A DNA stretch of 64,000 nt from Levilactobacillus namurensis (GCF_032197885.1 NZ_CP134159.1:992001-1056000), one strand, 5' to 3'; positions 31,207 to 39,518 are shown, counted from the stretch's first letter. The notes: a model not told the origin generated them from the letters alone. Translations and numbers: made by a program.

Positions 31207-32058
31207 ATGCGCTTATTAGGGGATAAGGTAAAGCAATATCGTAAGCAGAAAAATTTGTCGCAGCAGGAGTTGGCCAGTGGGATTTGTACGCAAGCGACGG
31301 TTAGTTTGATGGAGAAGCGAAACAAGGTGCCTAGTATTAAAATCATTCTCCAGATCTGTCGGCGGTTGAACGTGTCATTGGATGATATTTTAGCGGGGGT
31401 GGGGAGTAGTCTGGATGAACAATTTGACCGAATCTCCTTAGCCGTCCGCGCCGATGACTACGACCACGCCAGTCATTTGATTGACCAACTGGATATGAGC
31501 AGTGTTCAAAACGCCTTTGACCGGGAACGCTACCATTATTACCGGGGATTTGTAGAATTGCGGGCCCATCATCGTACGGGAGAAGCTATTTTTCACTTTA
31601 ACTTATTATTACACCGTTCTTACCGGATGCCCTGGGACCTCTACGCCATCGTCGGGAACGTGGGGATGGCGGCGGCCTACTTGGACCGGAACGAATACGA
31701 GAAGGCTCATTATTATTTGCGGGAAGCGATGACTTACCTCGAGAACTATGAGTGGCATGAAAAGGAAGAATTTTGTCGATTGATTTGGGCCCGTTACCAG
31801 ATTGCGCAACTCTACTTAAAGCTGGAACAACCGCAATTGGTCAATGAGAACGCCGAGGCGGCACTTCGGATGGTCAAGCAACAGGCCTCCCTGTACCTGA
31901 TTGATGTTTTGTATGAATTAAAGGGTGAGGCGGAGACGGCCTTGTTGGCAACGCCGGCGGCTAGACGGAACTTTACGATTGCTAAAACCTTGGCGCTGGT
32001 GACCCACAATGTGGCGTTACAACAGCGTTTGGCCCATAAACAGGCCTTAGTTGAATAA
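31207..32058 (+). CDS. XRE-family regulator with TPR domain (Rgg/PlcR-like architecture)
   Basis: Protein of 283 residues: an XRE helix-turn-helix at about 4-60 (KVKQYRKQKNLSQQELASGICTQATVSLMEKRNKVPS) and then six or so tetratricopeptide-like helical hairpins to the end. This is the layout of RRNPP-type and MutR/Rgg-like regulators that sense peptides, although many related proteins have no known ligand. No short secreted peptide gene is apparent next to it. ATG 31207 follows AAGGGAG. Flanked by the GDPD gene and convergent with uspA. Confidence 0.82.
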   Translation: MRLLGDKVKQYRKQKNLSQQELASGICTQATVSLMEKRNKVPSIKIILQICRRLNVSLDDILAGVGSSLDEQFDRISLAVRADDYDHASHLIDQLDMSSVQNAFDRERYHYYRGFVELRAHHRTGEAIFHFNLLLHRSYRMPWDLYAIVGNVGMAAAYLDRNEYEKAHYYLREAMTYLENYEWHEKEEFCRLIWARYQIAQLYLKLEQPQLVNENAEAALRMVKQQASLYLIDVLYELKGEAETALLATPAARRNFTIAKTLALVTHNVALQQRLAHKQALVE

Positions 32059-32078
32059 ATTGAGACAGTTTTTTAAGG

Positions 32079-32114
32079 AGTCGTTGATCCGTTACGGGGT
32101 CAGCGGCTTATTTT
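32079..32114 (+). terminator. Terminator of the XRE regulator gene
   Basis: AGTCGTTGATCC pairs with GGGTCAGCGGCT (G-U pairs allowed), followed by TATTTT. Confidence 0.7.
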
Positions 32115-32123
32115 AGTGGCGTC

Positions 32124-32156
32124 AAAAAAAGCCACACCGCCGAAGCAGTGTGGCTT
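32124..32156 (-). terminator. Terminator of uspA (minus strand)
   Basis: Read on the minus strand, AAGCCACAC pairs with GTGTGGCTT and ends in T7. Confidence 0.85.
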
Positions 32157-32173
32157 AATGGAATAATAGCTGG

Positions 32174-32653
32174 TTAATTTTCAGGACGGGTCGCCTTAGC
32201 GGGCTTGTTTTGTAGGTCAGTCCGTACCACGATCACGTCGCAAACAGCCGTCCGAGTGACGTATTCGGTCACGGATCCGATTAAGAGCCGTTCAACCGCG
32301 TTCAACCCGGTAGCTCCAATCATGATCAAGTCGGTATCGTTATCCCGTGGGACGTCCCGAGCGATGATGGTCTTAGGTGCTCCGTATTCGATGGCGTAAT
32401 CGATCTTATCTAAGCCATCGGCCTTGGCATCGGCAACGTACTTATCGAGGGTCTTCTTAGCCGTCTCGGTCACTTGTTCCACCATACTGGTGTCGAAGCT
32501 CGAGATGTTCTGAAAAGCGCGGGTATCGACAACGTGAACGAGATGTAAATCAGCATCGTTACGTTTAGCGACCGCTACGGCTTTCTTGAAGGCTAACTCA
32601 GCTTCGTAGGAACCGTCAACGGGAACTAAAATGTGCTTGTATTGTTGTAACAT
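32174..32653 (-). CDS. Universal stress protein
   Basis: UspA-family protein of 159 residues with the ATP-binding motif G-2x-G-9x-G(S/T) as GATGLNAVERLLIGSV and the N-terminal HILVPVDGSYEAELAF. It probably binds ATP and dimerises; the physiological role in lactobacilli is linked to acid and stationary-phase stress. AGAGGTG precedes ATG 32653. It lies on the same strand and downstream of rarA and the 6S RNA locus. Confidence 0.93.
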   Translation of the reverse strand: MLQQYKHILVPVDGSYEAELAFKKAVAVAKRNDADLHLVHVVDTRAFQNISSFDTSMVEQVTETAKKTLDKYVADAKADGLDKIDYAIEYGAPKTIIARDVPRDNDTDLIMIGATGLNAVERLLIGSVTEYVTRTAVCDVIVVRTDLQNKPAKATRPEN

Positions 32654-32750
32654 AATTATTCACCTCTCATTACTTGATACTTTCATGATACGTTATTTAC
32701 GCTGAAATAAAAAGTAAAATGGCAGAAATTAGGTGAAAATTTGGAACCGG

Positions 32751-33038
32751 TTACCCCTTAGGGAACCAATGCACTAGGATTAACTGGATACTGATAATGG
32801 CGATGACGCCAACCAGTAAAATGATGGAAATGAAGATGGTGTTGTTTAGGATGGTCGCGACGGCTGAAATGAGGCCAATCACCATGAGCACGATTCCGCC
32901 GCTGCTAAGAACGTGGCTGAGGGCGGGGGTGTTTTCCGGATGAAAAACTAAGAATGGTCGGTGGCGGTGACTATAGAAGTACCACCCGATGCCGAATGAG
33001 AGTAGGGTGTAAAGAATCATAAGAATGGTGATAACCAT
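32751..33038 (-). CDS. Small membrane protein, unknown
   Basis: Protein of 95 residues with three membrane helices (about 2-21, 45-66, 68-92) and a basic loop SHRHRPF after the first. No family recognised. AAGGAGG lies 8-9 bases before ATG 33038, and a good promoter lies upstream, so it is very likely real. Confidence 0.7.
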   Translation of the reverse strand: MVITILMILYTLLSFGIGWYFYSHRHRPFLVFHPENTPALSHVLSSGGIVLMVIGLISAVATILNNTIFISIILLVGVIAIISIQLILVHWFPKG

Positions 33039-33073
33039 GGGTCTGAGTTCCTCCTTAAAGATAGTGACGCTTA

Positions 33074-33102
33074 AGTATGCGGTTTTTCGGGTTCTAAGTC
33101 AA
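33074..33102 (-). promoter_or_regulatory. Promoter of the small membrane protein gene
   Basis: On the minus strand TTGACT (33102-33097), 17 bases, CATACT (33079-33074). Confidence 0.6.
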
Positions 33103-33104
33103 AC

Positions 33105-33437
33105 GTGAGGTCTGAGCACGCTAAGTATGGCCAAAAGAAATATCCTGAGATTAGTTCTGTAAAACCCAACCTTTGTGATGGTCATCCACCTTGTCTGGCC
33201 GTCCTCACGGCTTACAGTCGCGTAACCATAGCGGAACATGATTTGCCATTAGGACGGTTCCCAATCATATTAGTGACGATTATGATTAGTTAAAAAATTC
33301 ATCTTAGACAGGATAGGGTCACGGTGGTCGTTTGTATGAACGCCGTCAACCATTTGCAACATTAAGTGTATGGTGATGCATACGATGGATTCGGGGCCCA
33401 ACAAGCGTTGCCTGACTAACCGCCTTTGGCCACTTCC
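33105..33437. other. Unassigned intergenic stretch
   Basis: About 330 bases between the candidate 6S RNA terminator and the promoter of the small membrane protein gene. Only short open frames without ribosome sites are present on either strand. I recognise no gene, RNA or repeat here; it may be decayed coding sequence or hold a small RNA. Confidence 0.5.
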
Positions 33438-33470
33438 AAAAGAAAAGGGCCCTTCAGAGGAATGGCCCTT
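33438..33470 (-). terminator. Terminator of the 6S RNA transcript
   Basis: On the minus strand AAGGGCC pairs with GGCCCTT and is followed by TTCTTTT. No open frame precedes it, so it must end a non-coding transcript. Confidence 0.7.
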
Positions 33471-33489
33471 AAAGCACGTGGCTTTAGAA

Positions 33490-33672
33490 GATCTAAGTGG
33501 TGCCGTTAATTGTCTAGTCATGTTGACCCGCGATGACAATGCAGGGGGGAAAGCCGGTTAAGGCGTCTGACTTCCAAATGAAAAGGCCTGCCATCTTCCT
33601 TAACGTTGAGCAATCCCGTTTCAAAATTACTTGATCGGCAACTTGTAGTGAGACAACGCGTACACCTTAGAA
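33490..33672 (-). ncRNA. ssrS: 6S RNA candidate
   Basis: About 183 bases downstream of rarA with a fine promoter and no coding potential. The ends fold back as a long rod: TCTAAG (33671-33666) with CTTAGA (33497-33492), GTG with CAC, GTTGTCT (33657-33651) with AGACAAT (33515-33509). In the middle GTTAAGG (33604-33598) pairs with CCTTAAC (33563-33557) and closes an apical arm, leaving a large internal region between the arms. Size, rod shape with a central bubble, and position next to rarA fit 6S RNA, which binds sigma-A RNA polymerase as a promoter mimic. Assignment is from structure and context, without a covariance-model search. Confidence 0.72.
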
Positions 33673-33679
33673 CAACTGT

Positions 33680-33708
33680 AGTCTAGCATATAAATATTTA
33701 AATATCAA
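33680..33708 (-). promoter_or_regulatory. Promoter of the 6S RNA candidate
   Basis: On the minus strand TTGATA (33708-33703), 17 bases, extended TGC and TAGACT (33685-33680). The -35 overlaps the stop codon of rarA. The predicted start is 33673-33672, exactly where the closing stem begins. Confidence 0.75.
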
Positions 33709-34988
33709 TTATCGTGATAGTTGGCTTGACGTAATCGTTGGTACTGCTCAGCAAACCGCTGTTCAAACTTTCCGTTTTGCTTCGGTTGGTAATATTGCGC
33801 GTGTCGCAAGGTGTCCGGCAGGTACTGCTGGGCGACCCAGTCGTTAGGAAAATCATGGGGGAACTTATAGGTGGTTCCGTGGCCAAGCTTTTTAGCTCCC
33901 GCGTAGTGGGCGTCCTTGAGGTGGTCCGGGACGATGCCACTATGACCACTGGTAACGTCACTAAGGGCGGCATCAATGGCGGCGATACCGGAATTCGACT
34001 TGGGCGACAGACAGAGTTCGATAACGGCGTCTGCTAGGGGGATGCGGCCCTCGGGAAGCCCCAGCTGTTGAGCCGCTTGAACGGCGGCGACAGTGCGGGC
34101 GGCTGCCGGCAAATTCGCCATGCCAACGTCTTCGTAGGCGATGACCATGAGGCGCCGGCAGATGGATGGCAAGTCGCCCGCCGCAATCAATTGGGCCATG
34201 TAGTGAAGGGCCGCATCGGTGTCACTCCCACGGATTGACTTTTGAAAGGCGGAAATCACGTCGTAGTGGGCGTCACCATCCTTATCCCCCATCAACGCCT
34301 TTCGTTGAAAGCATTCCTCGGCGACCTGCAACGTGACCTGAATCTGATCGGTGCCGGCTGTAGGTGGGGTGGATTGGGCTGCGAGTTCTAGTCCGTTCAA
34401 GGCACTTCGTAGGTCGCCGTTAGTGGCGTCGGCCATGAACGCCAGGGCCTCCGGGTCAACGGTGAGGTTCAGCTGACCTAGGCCACGGTCGGGGTCAGCA
34501 ATGGCCCGTTGCAGGGCGGTCACGATGTCGTCGTGGGTCAGGGGATGCACTTCGAAAATCTGGGTTCGACTACGGATGGCCGGGTTGATGTTGAGGTAGG
34601 GATTTTCGGTGGTTGCCCCAATCAACACAATGCGGCCACTTTCCAAGTGCGGCAGTAGAAAATCTTGCTTGGTTTTGTCCAGCCGGTGGATTTCGTCTAG
34701 GAGCAGGATCACCGTCCCGCTCATTTTCGCTTCTTCGGCGACCACTTGGAGGTCCTTTTTAGAATCGGTGGCCGCGTTGAGTTTGCGAAAAGCGTACTTG
34801 GTGGAGCCGGCAATCGCGCTAGCAATGCTGGTCTTGCCGGTGCCCGGTGGTCCGTAGAGAATCATGGATGATAGGAGCTTGGCGGCGACCATACGGCGGA
34901 TGATCTTGCCGGGGCCCACCAAGTCTTGTTGCCCAACAACGTCCTCTAGTCGTTGAGGACGCATGCGGTAGGCTAAGGGTTGTGCCAA
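33705..34988 (-). CDS. rarA: Replication-associated recombination protein RarA
   Basis: AAA+ ATPase of 427 residues (MgsA/WHIP family) with Walker A GPPGTGKTS, Walker B LLLDEIHRLDK, sensor segments and the C-terminal tetramerisation domain (AYEDVGMANLPA, PDHLKDAHY). It acts at stalled replication forks. The start is TTG, 7 bases after AAAGGAG, reading MAQPLAYRMRP. Gene order rarA-6S-usp is on one strand. Confidence 0.95.
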   Translation of the reverse strand: MAQPLAYRMRPQRLEDVVGQQDLVGPGKIIRRMVAAKLLSSMILYGPPGTGKTSIASAIAGSTKYAFRKLNAATDSKKDLQVVAEEAKMSGTVILLLDEIHRLDKTKQDFLLPHLESGRIVLIGATTENPYLNINPAIRSRTQIFEVHPLTHDDIVTALQRAIADPDRGLGQLNLTVDPEALAFMADATNGDLRSALNGLELAAQSTPPTAGTDQIQVTLQVAEECFQRKALMGDKDGDAHYDVISAFQKSIRGSDTDAALHYMAQLIAAGDLPSICRRLMVIAYEDVGMANLPAAARTVAAVQAAQQLGLPEGRIPLADAVIELCLSPKSNSGIAAIDAALSDVTSGHSGIVPDHLKDAHYAGAKKLGHGTTYKFPHDFPNDWVAQQYLPDTLRHAQYYQPKQNGKFEQRFAEQYQRLRQANYHDN

Positions 34989-35009
34989 AGTAAAACTCCT
35001 TTCAAAAAC

Positions 35010-35471
35010 TTAGTTATCGTGAAAGAGACGGTCCAGGAGCCCCTTTTTCTTGGGGGTGGTTGTTGGAGAAGGCGTCTCGGTCGGATATTTCTGACGCAGG
35101 GCGACGGGTGCCACGTTGATGGCCGTCGCATTGGTGCAGACGACCAACCCAATGTCGCTATTACTGATTCCGTAGATCGTGTCTTGTTTAATGCTGAATT
35201 GAACGTTATTTTGACTGGCGACCTTCATGTACGGCCCCAGGTCGGCTTGGTCGATGTGACCGTTCAAGATGACCTGGTAATCGGGATGGGCCGTGATCTC
35301 GGTGATGAAAGCCTCTAGGTTGTTACGGTCGCGAACCTCGGCGATGGTCATGGTCAAGGAGACCCGCTCACGAAAGGTCCCTAAGTAGTGGCGCTGTTCG
35401 TCGGGATTGATTTTGGGGGTCCCGTACATCGCCGATTGCAAATGTTCTTCCATTGGACTCTTGTCAGTCAT
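35010..35471 (-). CDS. YueI family protein (DUF1694)
   Basis: Cytoplasmic protein of 153 residues with the DUF1694 pattern YGTPKINPDEQRHYLGTFRERV near the N-terminus and a proline/threonine/lysine-rich tail. Function unknown. I start at ATG 35471, 6 bases after AGAGGG; an upstream ATG at 35519 would add 16 unconserved residues. Extended -10 TGGTATACT lies at about 35510-35502 on the minus strand. It is 21 bases ahead of rarA and probably co-transcribed. Confidence 0.82.
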   Translation of the reverse strand: MTDKSPMEEHLQSAMYGTPKINPDEQRHYLGTFRERVSLTMTIAEVRDRNNLEAFITEITAHPDYQVILNGHIDQADLGPYMKVASQNNVQFSIKQDTIYGISNSDIGLVVCTNATAINVAPVALRQKYPTETPSPTTTPKKKGLLDRLFHDN

Positions 35472-35554
35472 GTAAATCCCTCTTTCCAACGTATTGGCAT
35501 TAGTATACCATGGAATCAACGATGCCGTTGGAAAGACGGTAGGGGGGTGAAGTC

Positions 35555-36151
35555 ATCTATCAAGATCGAGATTTTGAGATTTTTGCGGACCCAACTTTGC
35601 CGGGGCGGTTGGGCAAGATTCGGCAGCAACTAGACCCTAAGTTTGAGCAAACCGTTGTCGATTTGCAGGCCACTTTGGCGACGTTTCCGGTTCCGTTATA
35701 CGCCCACGTAGCCCAGCATCGGCGCCGAACCAAGAATCCGCCGCCGGATAGCTGGGTGGCATTTAGTACGTCAAAACGGGGGTACAAACGGTTACCACAC
35801 CTAGAGATTGGTCTTTGGGAGGACCGTCTGTATATCTGGTTGGATGTCTTGGAAGAGGCTACTGATCGACGGGACCATTTAGAGCAGCTACCGGCAGCGC
35901 AGGTATTGGCGTTACCGGCAACGTTTAAATGTGCCGACGATCATACGGATAAGTTGGCGGAACGGCCGTTGACCGCCGCAACTTATCGGGATTTGATGGC
36001 AGTTCAAGCCACGCAACGACACGCCGAGTGGCTAGTGGGGCGGACCTTTTTACGGGGGGCGACCTTCTTTGAAGCCACGCCGGATCAGCAACGAACCACG
36101 ATTCAGCAGACCGTGGCGGCGCTACTGCCGCTGTACCAAAAATTAATTTAG
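35555..36151 (+). CDS. DUF1054 family protein (YktB-like) with apparent ATC start
   Basis: Soluble protein of about 198 residues. The pattern YAHVAQHRRRTKNPPPDSWVAFS...KRGYKRLPHLEIGLW identifies DUF1054, whose function is unknown. The first standard start in frame is TTG 35597, with no ribosome site, and it would cut off a conserved DFEIF segment. The ATC at 35555 lies 7 bases after a run of G (AGGGGGG) and gives the family's usual N-terminus; a TAG at 35540 blocks any start further upstream. Non-ATG initiation at ATC is therefore proposed; a sequence error is the alternative. Confidence 0.8.
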   Translation: MYQDRDFEIFADPTLPGRLGKIRQQLDPKFEQTVVDLQATLATFPVPLYAHVAQHRRRTKNPPPDSWVAFSTSKRGYKRLPHLEIGLWEDRLYIWLDVLEEATDRRDHLEQLPAAQVLALPATFKCADDHTDKLAERPLTAATYRDLMAVQATQRHAEWLVGRTFLRGATFFEATPDQQRTTIQQTVAALLPLYQKLI

Positions 36152-36157
36152 GACAGC

Positions 36158-36188
36158 AAAAAACCTTGCCCAAACGGCAAGGTTTTTT
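36158..36188. terminator. Bidirectional terminator between DUF1054 and rpsD
   Basis: A perfect 13-base stem, AAAAAACCTTGCC with GGCAAGGTTTTTT, and a 5-base loop. Confidence 0.92.
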
Positions 36189-36212
36189 GAACAACGAATT
36201 AAGAATTTGATC

Positions 36213-36818
36213 TTAACGGTTGTAGTATTCAACGATTAAGGAATCGTCGAGTTCAGCATCGAGTTCTTCACGTTGTGGTAAACGGGTCAAAGAACCTTCC
36301 AGCTTGTCGGCGTCGAAGTCAACGTATTGTGGACGACCCACAACGGCTTCAACGGCACCCTTGATAACGGCTAAGTCCTTGGACTTTTCGCGAACGCTGA
36401 CAATTTGGCCAACTTCGACTTCGTATGAAGGAATGTCCACACGCTTGCCATCAACAGTGATGTGACCATGGTTAACCAATTGACGAGCTTGACGACGAGT
36501 CGTTGCCAAACCTAAACGGTAAACCACGTTGTCCAACCGACGTTCGAGCAAGATCATGAAGTTGGTCCCGTGGGTACCTTCCTTGATCTTACCTGCGCGC
36601 TTGAACAGGTTGTAGAATTGACGTTCAGTTAAGCCGTAAGTGAACCGCAGCTTTTGCTTTTCGCGTAATTGCGTCCCGTATTCAGAAAGCTTTTGACGAC
36701 GGCCTTGACCGTGGTCACCAGGAGCGTAAGGACGACGTGCTAATTCTTTACCAGTGCCGGAAAGGGAAACCCCTAAACGACGTGAAATCCGCCAACTTGG
36801 GCCAGTATAACGTGACAT
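36213..36818 (-). CDS. rpsD: 30S ribosomal protein S4
   Basis: Primary 16S-binding protein of 201 residues with an S4 RNA-binding domain ([39 protein letters not shown]). The N-terminal [16 protein letters not shown] has no zinc-binding cysteines, so it is the C-minus form. ATG 36818 follows TTGGAGG. In Bacillus S4 represses its own mRNA through a structured leader; the 175-base leader here suggests the same. Confidence 0.97.
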   Translation of the reverse strand: MSRYTGPSWRISRRLGVSLSGTGKELARRPYAPGDHGQGRRQKLSEYGTQLREKQKLRFTYGLTERQFYNLFKRAGKIKEGTHGTNFMILLERRLDNVVYRLGLATTRRQARQLVNHGHITVDGKRVDIPSYEVEVGQIVSVREKSKDLAVIKGAVEAVVGRPQYVDFDADKLEGSLTRLPQREELDAELDDSLIVEYYNR

Positions 36819-37029
36819 AAATTGAAATCCTCCAATAAATATTATTTGGAGTAAAATAAGGCTATTTATGGGTTTAGTATTCGTGCAGGTCATTTTGCAA
36901 GTTTCACCCTTGCAGCCGCAGGTTACTCCTTGAGCTGTAAAACGCAATGATCTGTTGACGAGCTTACCGCCCATTGCTGCATTATTTTACACGACGACTA
37001 GTATAACCGGAAGACCTAGGCTTTGTCAA
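36819..37029 (-). promoter_or_regulatory. rpsD promoter and structured leader
   Basis: On the minus strand TTGACA (37029-37024), 18 bases, TATACT (37005-37000); the start would be near 36993. The leader of about 175 bases begins with a long hairpin (TGTAAAA 36991-36985 with TTTTACA 36942-36936, and GCAAT with ATTGC inside), then GCAAGGGTGAAACTTGC, another hairpin. An S4 autoregulatory element is likely by analogy with Bacillus rpsD. The promoter lies inside the end of the GAF-domain gene. Confidence 0.65.
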
Positions 37030-37483
37030 CATGGGCGATGAAAACCCGGGCAAACTCTTCGAGTACAGCCTGATCTTCAGCCGAAAAGCGGTCGGTCGAT
37101 GGGGAGTCGATGTCTAACACCCCGAGTTTGCCTTGCTGAGTTGTTAGTGGAATCACGATTTCGGCGTTGCTAGCGGAATCGCAGGCGATATGCCCAGCGA
37201 ATTGATGAACGTCGGCGACCCGTTGAACTTGTTGCGTTGCCAGTGCGGTCCCACAAACCCCGCGGTTGTTTTCGATGTGCATGCAGGCTACGTTACCTTG
37301 GAAGGGGCCTAAGATTAGATCATCGGTGGCCGGTTGATAAAGGTAGAAGCCCGCCCAGTTAATGTCCTCAATCGTTTGCTTAAGCAGTGCTGAGGCGTTG
37401 GCCATGTTGGCAACCAGGTTAGTCTCGCCGTGAAGCAGTGCGTCTAGTTGTTCGGAAATTAATGGATTAATTGAAGCAGTCAT
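37016..37483 (-). CDS. msrC: Free methionine-(R)-sulfoxide reductase (GAF domain)
   Basis: GAF-fold enzyme of 155 residues. C67, C77 and C101 have the same spacing (10 and 24) as C84, C94 and C118 of E. coli fRMsr, in ACMHI, GVCGTA and HIACDSASNAEIV. It reduces free Met-R-sulfoxide with thioredoxin. The position ahead of rpsD matches ytsP in Bacillus. AAGGAGG precedes ATG 37483. Confidence 0.92.
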   Translation of the reverse strand: MTASINPLISEQLDALLHGETNLVANMANASALLKQTIEDINWAGFYLYQPATDDLILGPFQGNVACMHIENNRGVCGTALATQQVQRVADVHQFAGHIACDSASNAEIVIPLTTQQGKLGVLDIDSPSTDRFSAEDQAVLEEFARVFIAHVDKA

Positions 37484-37572
37484 ATCAGTGACCTCCTTAA
37501 AAATGGGTGCCCGTCGGTTTTATGAAAATGCAAACGGAATCACGAAACCTAGTGAAGCGTATGCGGGACTTA

Positions 37573-37581
37573 TGCTATAAT
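37573..37581 (+). promoter_or_regulatory. ezrA promoter, extended -10
   Basis: TGC with consensus TATAAT (37576-37581); the -35 (TGAAGC) is weak. A leader hairpin follows at 37610-37628. Confidence 0.6.
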
Positions 37582-37609
37582 CGAAATTAGATTAAATTGT
37601 AAAATGAAC

Positions 37610-37628
37610 CGAGTTGTTTTGCAACTCG
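37610..37628 (+). other. ezrA leader hairpin
   Basis: CGAGTTG and CAACTCG form a perfect 7-base stem around a 5-base loop, 38 bases before the start codon and without a T-run. It may stabilise the mRNA. Confidence 0.4.
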
Positions 37629-37665
37629 TTAAACGTTGAAATGTGGATGAAGGATGGGGTCAATC

Positions 37666-39414
37666 ATGTTAGTTGTGCTAATTGGAATCGTCATAATTGC
37701 GATTGTTGTCTATATCGGCATTCTCGCTTATCAGCAACGAATTCGGCGCCAGGTCGCAACGTTGGCGGAAAAGAAGGCTTCTTTATTGAAGATTCCACTA
37801 GCTGACGAGTTGCACCTAGTGGGTCAGTTAAGTCTGACGGGACAGTCCCTCGAACAGTTTGAGGCGTTGCAGAGCGACTATGACGAGATCACGAAGCATC
37901 GGCTGCCCCGAATCGATGATCAGCTGACTGAGTTGCAAAAGGCATCCCGGGGGATGAACCTGTTACAACTACGTCAAGATCTGGCGAAGGCGGCCCTGCT
38001 GGTTGACCAGACTGATGAATTAGTGCAAACGGTCCAGTCCAAGTTAGCGGAGCTCCAGGAAATTGATAAACAGCACCGGCAGGCTGTGCACGACCTCGAA
38101 CAAAAGTATCAAGAGTTGCGCAAAACGTTACTGGCTAAAAACTTTGCTTTTGGCCCCAGCATTGACGGTCTAGAAGAGCAACTGAGTCACCTTGAGGACA
38201 ACTTTGACACCTTCACCCAATTGACCCAAGAAGGGGACCATGAACGGGCCAGTGATGTTTTGAGCCAGTTAAAGGAAGATACCAGTGCGTTGGAGAATTT
38301 ACTGACGGCCATTCCACCCCTATACAAGGACTTGACGGCAATCTATCCCGATCAGCTAAAGGAACTCCAGTCCGGTTATCAACAATTAAAAGCCCAAGAT
38401 TTTCAATTTAGTGACCACGATATCCCCGGTAGCATCCAAGAGGTTACGGACCAGGTGAAGGATAACGTGGCGACCCTGGCGGCTTTGCGTCCGGATGATG
38501 CCAAGATTATCAACGAGCGGATTGCAACGCGCATCGATGCGCTTTATGCGGTCATGCAAAAGGAAATCGATGCGAAGGGTCCCGTTGAAAAGAACCTGGA
38601 TGGGGTGGCTAAGTTTATTGCGCACGCGCAAAATCAAAACCACACGTTGCTCAACGAACTTGACCGCTTGAGTCAAAATTACACCTTGGACCACCAAGAG
38701 TTGGAAACGGCTCGGGAACTCAATGAGCAGTTACGGAACATCGATGGCGTCTACCAACGGGATGTACAGGATCTGACCGGGAAATCGGCCACCTATTCGG
38801 TCGTTTTGGGACACCAAGAGCAGCAACAAAAGGACCTGCACCAGATTGAGGAACAGCAGGCGCAGATCTTGAAGAGCGTTGCGGGGCTAGCCGACGAAGA
38901 ACGGCAGGCACGGGAAACGCTCCGTCAATTTGATTTCAAACTACATAGTTTACGGCGTCAGATTGAAAACTTGAACTTACCGGGGGTTCCCCAGAGTTAC
39001 CTGGATTACTTCTTCGTGGTCCGGGATGAGGTCGAACAGTTGGCCACCGATATGGATCAGCCTCAGATCGACATGGAGCGGATCACTAAGCAGCTCTTGA
39101 TCATCCAAACGGACTTAGACACGTTGGAAGAGAAGACCAATGACTTGATGGACAGTGCCGAGTTAGCGGAACAGTTGATTCAATACGCTAACCGTTACCA
39201 GACCAGTCATGAGGACGTTGCGGCGGCGAGTCAGCAAGCCGCTGAACTATTTGAAAAGCAACACGAGTACAGCCAGGCCTTAGAAACTATTGCTACGGTC
39301 TTGGATAAGGTTGAACCAGGTTCCTATAAGCGGTTAGAAGATGCCTATTACGAACGTAAGGGACGGCAGAAACCAGCAGAACGGGATGCGGCGGAGACCA
39401 CTAAGAAAAAATAA
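37666..39414 (+). CDS. ezrA: Septation ring formation regulator EzrA
   Basis: Protein of 582 residues: an N-terminal membrane helix (about 1-23) with the bulk in the cytoplasm as spectrin-like coiled-coil repeats. It binds FtsZ and prevents extra Z rings, and also recruits PBP1 in Bacillus. I start at ATG 37666, directly at the hydrophobic segment, after GGATGGGG; ATG 37654 adds four residues. The order fRMsr/rpsD-ezrA-desulfurase-thiI matches Bacillus. Confidence 0.93.
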   Translation: MLVVLIGIVIIAIVVYIGILAYQQRIRRQVATLAEKKASLLKIPLADELHLVGQLSLTGQSLEQFEALQSDYDEITKHRLPRIDDQLTELQKASRGMNLLQLRQDLAKAALLVDQTDELVQTVQSKLAELQEIDKQHRQAVHDLEQKYQELRKTLLAKNFAFGPSIDGLEEQLSHLEDNFDTFTQLTQEGDHERASDVLSQLKEDTSALENLLTAIPPLYKDLTAIYPDQLKELQSGYQQLKAQDFQFSDHDIPGSIQEVTDQVKDNVATLAALRPDDAKIINERIATRIDALYAVMQKEIDAKGPVEKNLDGVAKFIAHAQNQNHTLLNELDRLSQNYTLDHQELETARELNEQLRNIDGVYQRDVQDLTGKSATYSVVLGHQEQQQKDLHQIEEQQAQILKSVAGLADEERQARETLRQFDFKLHSLRRQIENLNLPGVPQSYLDYFFVVRDEVEQLATDMDQPQIDMERITKQLLIIQTDLDTLEEKTNDLMDSAELAEQLIQYANRYQTSHEDVAAASQQAAELFEKQHEYSQALETIATVLDKVEPGSYKRLEDAYYERKGRQKPAERDAAETTKKK

Positions 39415-39425
39415 GGATTGAACGG

Positions 39426-39466
39426 TCGGTCTGAAGACGCCTAGCGGGTAGTCAGACCGATTTTTT
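39426..39466 (+). terminator. ezrA terminator
   Basis: TCGGTCTGA (39426-39434) pairs with TCAGACCGA (39452-39460), followed by T6. Confidence 0.85.
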
Positions 39467-39489
39467 AATCCGTGAGTCGGGTCTTGGAC

Positions 39490-39518
39490 TTGTGAGATTG
39501 GCGGATTGTGTTTATAAT
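39490..39518 (+). promoter_or_regulatory. Promoter of the desulfurase-thiI operon
   Basis: TTGTGA (39490-39495), 17 bases, TATAAT (39513-39518). Confidence 0.75.

Noticed and set aside
33270..33561. Short frames on both strands around the 6S RNA terminator
   Set aside because: They contain the terminator hairpin and have no ribosome sites; a transposase remnant was considered but no known motif was seen.
35388..35633. 81-codon plus frame across the yueI-DUF1054 gap
   Set aside because: It runs antisense through yueI. From its internal GTG it gives only 28 codons in the wrong frame for DUF1054.
36819..36974. N-terminal extension of S4 by 52 codons
   Set aside because: S4 proteins begin at [10 protein letters not shown]; the extension is the untranslated leader.
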